The translations under genes and the position numbers were made by a program. DNA of 64,000 nt from NCBI GenBank assembly GCA_029204225.1, contig CM055104.1:53357417-53421416 (forward strand), given 5' to 3'. Below are positions 60,234 through 64,000 of this stretch, piece after piece (within the stretch, counting starts at the first letter, position 1; each line of letters starts with the position of its first letter). Source of the stretch: Diphasiastrum complanatum. Taxonomy: Eukaryota > Streptophyta > Lycopodiopsida > Lycopodiales > Lycopodiaceae. The notes beneath the pieces were generated by a model. The model ran no database searches. It was not told the origin of the DNA and saw only the letters and a list, made by a program, of their open reading frames with translations.

Positions 60234-61943
60234 CTGCCATATAGGTTAGATGTTGTAATGTTAGCCAAAACATGTTTTTGCATCTTCGACTTAATCAACT
60301 ATCCAAATCGAGAATTTAAGCTTAGCAAATATAGCATGCATGATTGAGTATCAAGAAATATTATTAGTGGATTGTGTTTTCTACAAACCAAAACACTTGA
60401 TTTGGAAGCAATGCTACTAAAGAAGCAAGGGTTCATAAGAATTTTTAGGTCTATCCATTGACTAGCTTTTCTTTGATTTTGGAGCGCAATAGCATCAATT
60501 CAAAATGTATAGTAATAGTTATTGACTAATCTTTACAAGAGTTCTAAAAACATTTTATGCATGTGGGAGGTTAGCCCTAGTCAAGTCTCTTCTCTATCAC
60601 ATCTTTTGGGCCCATTTGTATTCTTTTGTCGATGGATACAATCACAAACATAACCTACTTGCTTCAACCATGGCTTTCCATTCAGATATACATTGTTAAA
60701 GTGTGGTTTCCATGGGATCTTTCCTCTCTTATGTTTTGGCATCATATTTCCTTTATACTATGCATCTAGATGGTCTTACATGGCACTATTGCTTGATATG
60801 GTCTCTTATTTCTATTGATGTGGCATTGGTCTTTCGTAGTTGATGCCAAGATGTTCATATTGATGCCATTCTCTAGCATACTAGGTCTAGACAGCTTGCC
60901 TAATACATACAAGGTTTGGAGCAGTTCTCACAAAGACATGTTTTGATGCTACCATTTGGCATTCTTGGGTCATCCGAGTACCTTGGTAGAGCTTCACATT
61001 TGTCTTCATGATTGGGGTGTCGTGTAATACCGAATGGTTATGTCACCACATGCACCTTTGCAGGATTTTGTTCCATGGCGTTGCTTTATACATGTACTAG
61101 TTCTTGAGGATACAATTCCTACATCATGTTGTTATATAGATACCCACATTGAGATCATTGGTTTTTCAGTTTGGGAGTATTACGGACATCTTGTCCATAT
61201 TAGTATCCATATTGGAATCCTTTGTTATGGTTATCATATCCATGTGGGTGCTCTTTCCAAGCACCCATTTTATTCATGTATAGGCCTAAGTGCCCTTGAG
61301 CATGCTCTTAAGGTTCGCATAATGATTAGCTCAATCTTGAGCATCCCAGACATCTTTCTAATGCAAGTTGCACTACTCACATATCATCAAGAGAATCAAC
61401 CGCATTTACAAAATACACTTTCTAATTATAACTATGATAGGTAACCTCAATTCAAAACCATATAAGCACAAAGTATTTTGCAAACTATTGTTCTCCAAGC
61501 TGGCTGCTTATTGTAAACAAACAATACTAGGGGAAGTGACTTTATCCAACTGTTACTCCTTTTGGTGCTTTGTAAGCAGGCTCTATAAGTCCTAATCCTT
61601 ACAATTGGTCCACTAATAATGTTCTTGTTAACAATGCAGCCCGAATTGCTCGCTCATAATGACCATTCCGCATATATTTCCATCTCCTATTTCTCCATAC
61701 AATATATGTTGAACTATCTAGATAAACATTGATAGTTCCTAAAATACAATTGCTAGGCTATTGTGTTTGTGAGATGTGCATTCATCTACATGTTTGAGCA
61801 TTAAAATTTGAGAGTCAAGGCTGGTGTTGTGGTTACCTCTGGTAACAATGACCAAATTGAGCTACGAACAAAAACTTATGCAATTGAACAAAACATGAAT
61901 GATTATAGCAAATACATCATACTAGCAACTAGTGGCTACATAG
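60234..61943. other. NOMO intron upstream of exon 1
   Basis: No signal-peptide exon recognised. The 136-codon plus-strand ORF at 61034-61444 has no known domain and a composition like random AT-rich sequence. Confidence 0.45.
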
Positions 61944-61952
61944 TCTCTCTCT

Positions 61953-62008
<56 letters not shown>
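61944..62008 (+). repeat. (CT)n tract at the LINE 5' junction
   Basis: A 65-bp CT tract with one interruption. No AATAAA hairpin precedes it, so it looks like a pre-existing target tract. The LINE 5' region starts right after it. Confidence 0.9.
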
Positions 62009-62010
<2 letters not shown>

Positions 62011-62163
62011 GGCCAGCCTCCATGGCTCCTCCTTGCGCCAACCTAGCCCGCAAGTCAAATCGCTCCCCTGTTGCCACCTCACCCCCTCCCAATCTGTATG
62101 CTCAGTTTCATCTTGATTATAGTACCAATCTTGTGCTGCGCTTGTTAAGGCCATAGGGCAGCG

Positions 62164-62448
62164 TTGCCTGCCACGCAGGCACAGGCAGCGCTGCCTGCTG
62201 ATGTGGCGCACCCTGCTGAGGTGGCGCCCCTCCCTGCCACGCAGACAGAGCAGTCTGCCTGCGTGGTAGCTGCTGTACCTTCTGCGGCTGTACCTAACGT
62301 ACCTGCCTGCGTGGCAGCTGTTGTACCTGCTGTACCGGCGGCTGTATTTGCTTTTCTTGCTGTACCGGCGGCTGAATCTGCGGCTGTACCGGTGTCTGCT
62401 CAGTCTGCTCCTATGCTCCATGCCGGTTCTGTCCCTCTCATTTTCTGA
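62164..62448 (+). CDS. Ala/Val/Pro-rich LINE 5' ORF
   Basis: 94 codons of low complexity. It has imperfect repeats such as VPACVAAVVPAVPAAV and AAVPVSAQSAP, generated by a GC-rich TGCCTGC / GCTGTACC repeat in the DNA. Position suggests the ORF1 or N-terminal region of the LINE. No nucleic-acid-binding motif is visible. It could be a by-product of the repeat. Confidence 0.4.
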   Translation: MPATQAQAALPADVAHPAEVAPLPATQTEQSACVVAAVPSAAVPNVPACVAAVVPAVPAAVFAFLAVPAAESAAVPVSAQSAPMLHAGSVPLIF

Positions 62449-62731
62449 GCCCATCCTCCCTACGCCGATCAGTGCTGTCTCCTCCTTCCTCACGGCACCA
62501 CAACCTGTAGCAAACATCCCATATATGCCCTCTAAATCCACTGAGCTTTTTTCCTCTTGGCAGATTGACCAAATCAAGGCAGATTTCCAGATTTTGTGGC
62601 AAGAAATCTCACAGCTGGTGGAAGAGAGGCGTAAGGCCTTTCAGGTAGCCTGTGAGTCTGGCAGACGAGTCATCTACCGCGATGGACGAGTGCGCTTTCT
62701 TGATAGCGCTCCTAGCAGCTCCCAGTGCTAG
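62449..62731 (+). CDS. LINE linker with PSKSTELFSSW module
   Basis: The open frame reads SEPILPTPISAVSSF, then IPYMPSKSTELFSSWQIDQI, KADFQILWQEISQLVEERRK and AFQVACESGRRVIYRDGRVR. The middle looks helical. The same module recurs at about 63710 in the next copy (PSKSTELFSSWEADQMKANF), so it is a conserved part of the element. It is probably the C-terminal part of ORF1 or the region before EN; the frame stops at 62731. Confidence 0.55.
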
Positions 62732-63330
62732 GTATTTGGGGTCCCCGGGTTCGGGAGTGCTTCGGGGCCCCATCCACACCATCTCCGGATTGGAGTATGG
62801 AACTGCGATGGTATACACTCATCTTCCATAGCTGGCGACCTGATTGATTTCATCACTGGCAGAGATGTATTGTTTTTTATGTAGACTCACGAGAGTCAGG
62901 CGAGAGGATTACCTATTTTTCCAGGATACAAATGAGATTCCGTATTCAGACCTAAGACTAGATCAGCTAATGGTCGTGGATCCGGAGGGGTTGCATGCCT
63001 ATACAGAGAGTCTCTTCACCCGAGCATCGAGTTCATCAGACACGACGAGCATGCACGCTATATCTGGATTCGTATTGTTGGACAGGACGTTGGTTTGGAC
63101 AAGGACCTTCTTGTGGCGGCTTGTTACTTTCCTCCAGAGTCTTCATCCTTTGCAGAGGGCACAGGTTCACCATACCTTGATATGTCACCTGATATTATCA
63201 GATTCGCAGAGAGAGGCCATATTTTCCTCACTGGGGATTTTAATGATTGAACCTCCTCACGACAGTCAGAGTTTTATGACATCATCGACCAGCTCCGCAT
63301 TCATGCTCTCGACAGCGACGAGATGGGAGT
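62732..63330 (+). pseudogene. LINE endonuclease domain (copy 5)
   Basis: In order: RIGVWNCDGIHSSSIAGDLI, DFITGRDVLFFM, TAG at 62882, then THESQ (the position of the catalytic Glu in [10 protein letters not shown] of copy 4), [48 protein letters not shown], and FAERGHIFLTGDFND (GDFN motif). A stop follows GDFND and another follows PGYK. The C-terminal SDH motif is not reached. The frame is broken at least three times. Confidence 0.8.
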
Positions 63331-63395
63331 TACCAGGGTTTCAGAGACAGCTTGGGACCTACTTCCCCCTACGGTGAGCATTTATTGCAGTTCGC

Positions 63396-64000
63396 TGCTG
63401 TCTACAAAACTGCCTACAGACCTACCCCCCCCCCTTGTTGCCGACAGATCTACCCTCCCCCTCGCTGCCTACAGATCTGTCCTCCCCCTCGCTGGAACAT
63501 CCTTTTTCTTCCCCACTCCCATTCTCTTCCTCCTCTTCTTCTCCCTCTTCTGCTGCTCCTTATCTTCTTTCGCCTTCTTCTTCCTCTGCTTCTGCCTCTT
63601 CCTCGTCTTCATCGATCTCCAATCCTATCGATCTAGCCATCCCTACCCGGCCTCCTTCCTATCCCTATTTCCCAAAAACCCACAGCCCCCCCACCTACAG
63701 CACCCCATCCCATACACTCCCTCCAAATCAACCGAACTATTTTCCTCCTGGGAAGCTGACCAAATGAAAGCCAATTTCAGCTTTTGAAACAGGAACTTAC
63801 ACAACTGAAAGGAATAGTAGTCTCCTTACTCTCAAGGAAAAGATTGTGTTGCAATCCAAAGTCGCTTCATTGGAGCAGGTGATCAACACTAAGCAGGTTT
63901 GCAGCCTCGGAATCGACCACCACCATGATACGAGAACTTGAGAATAAAATTGAGCAGCATAACAATTCATGGGCAACGGTCTTGAAGAAAGGCACCAAGC
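63396..64000 (+). mobile_element. LINE copy 6, 5' region (continues past the edge)
   Basis: A second LINE 5' region: Pro/Ser-rich low-complexity codons (63430-63640), then PPNQPNYFPPGKLTK or, in another frame, YTPSKSTELFSSWEADQMKA. A helical stretch then runs to the window edge (KQELTQLKGIVVSLLS). It interrupts copy 5 shortly after the endonuclease motif. Confidence 0.6.

Larger units (their letters stand above)
62009..63395 (+). mobile_element. LINE copy 5, 5' region and endonuclease
   Basis: It starts at the CT tract and contains an Ala/Val/Pro-rich ORF, a conserved linker (PSKSTELFSSW) and the endonuclease domain up to about 63330. Then it is interrupted by the start of another LINE copy. 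The RT half is absent in this window. Confidence 0.7.

Noticed and set aside
60234-64000. A search for the NOMO signal-peptide exon
   Set aside because: I looked on the minus strand for a GCGGFVE-like end followed by a donor and found none. The exon is most likely beyond the right edge.

Overview
The window is nuclear DNA of a large-genome land plant. Reasons: spliceosomal introns of up to about 24 kb with GT..AG borders, plant-type Ty1/copia and Ty3/gypsy LTR elements primed by initiator-Met tRNA, plant hAT transposases of the DUF659 type, and LINEs. A fern or gymnosperm is my best guess, from intron size and repeat load; this is inference. No bacterial-style operons, tRNA, rRNA or CRISPR arrays were seen.

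The only host gene I recognise is on the minus strand and crosses the whole window. It is a homologue of NOMO (nodal modulator; plant 'carbohydrate-binding-like fold' protein). Fourteen consecutive coding exons lie between 60233 (5' side) and 2163 (3' side). They are 57 to 182 bp long and sum to exactly 462 codons with no stop; every junction is GT..AG and phases agree. The signal-peptide exon lies beyond the right edge, and the C-terminal half of the gene beyond the left edge. No single open reading frame reveals this gene, because the exons are tiny islands in about 58 kb of intron.

Layout: 1-1351, two LINE 3' ends joined by CT tracts. 2.1-9.1 kb, NOMO exons 14-11. 10.9-15.5 kb, a LINE pile-up that includes one near-complete copy with an inverted 5' half. 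16.2-18.7 kb, exons 10 and 9. 18.7-42.6 kb, one giant intron holding a hAT-like copy (A), a Ty3/gypsy element, a 5.6-kb palindrome made of two further hAT-like copies (B and C), a fourth hAT piece (E) broken by an LTR element, that minus-strand Ty1/copia element, and a minus-strand LINE scrap. 42.6-47.8 kb, exons 8-4. 48-50 kb, a second leader/LTR of the same retroelement family. 51.2-52.8 kb, exons 3 and 2 with a striking GC-rich foldback between them. 54.6-56.3 kb, another hAT copy (D). 60.2 kb, exon 1. 61.9-64 kb, two LINE 5' regions starting at a CT tract.

Four features deserve attention. (1) A LINE family has 3' ends of the form hairpin, AATAAA, (CT)n. The hairpin sequence changes between copies but stays paired with a 4-nt loop, and new copies begin exactly in or after CT tracts. 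(2) A family of short elements shares a GTTGC head, a core of palindromic GC-rich hexamers that differs from copy to copy, and a T-tract end. (3) The hAT-like family has a long C-terminal extension ending in two AT-hooks and a small convergent second ORF encoding a charged helical protein; two copies form the palindrome. (4) The broken NOMO gene model itself.
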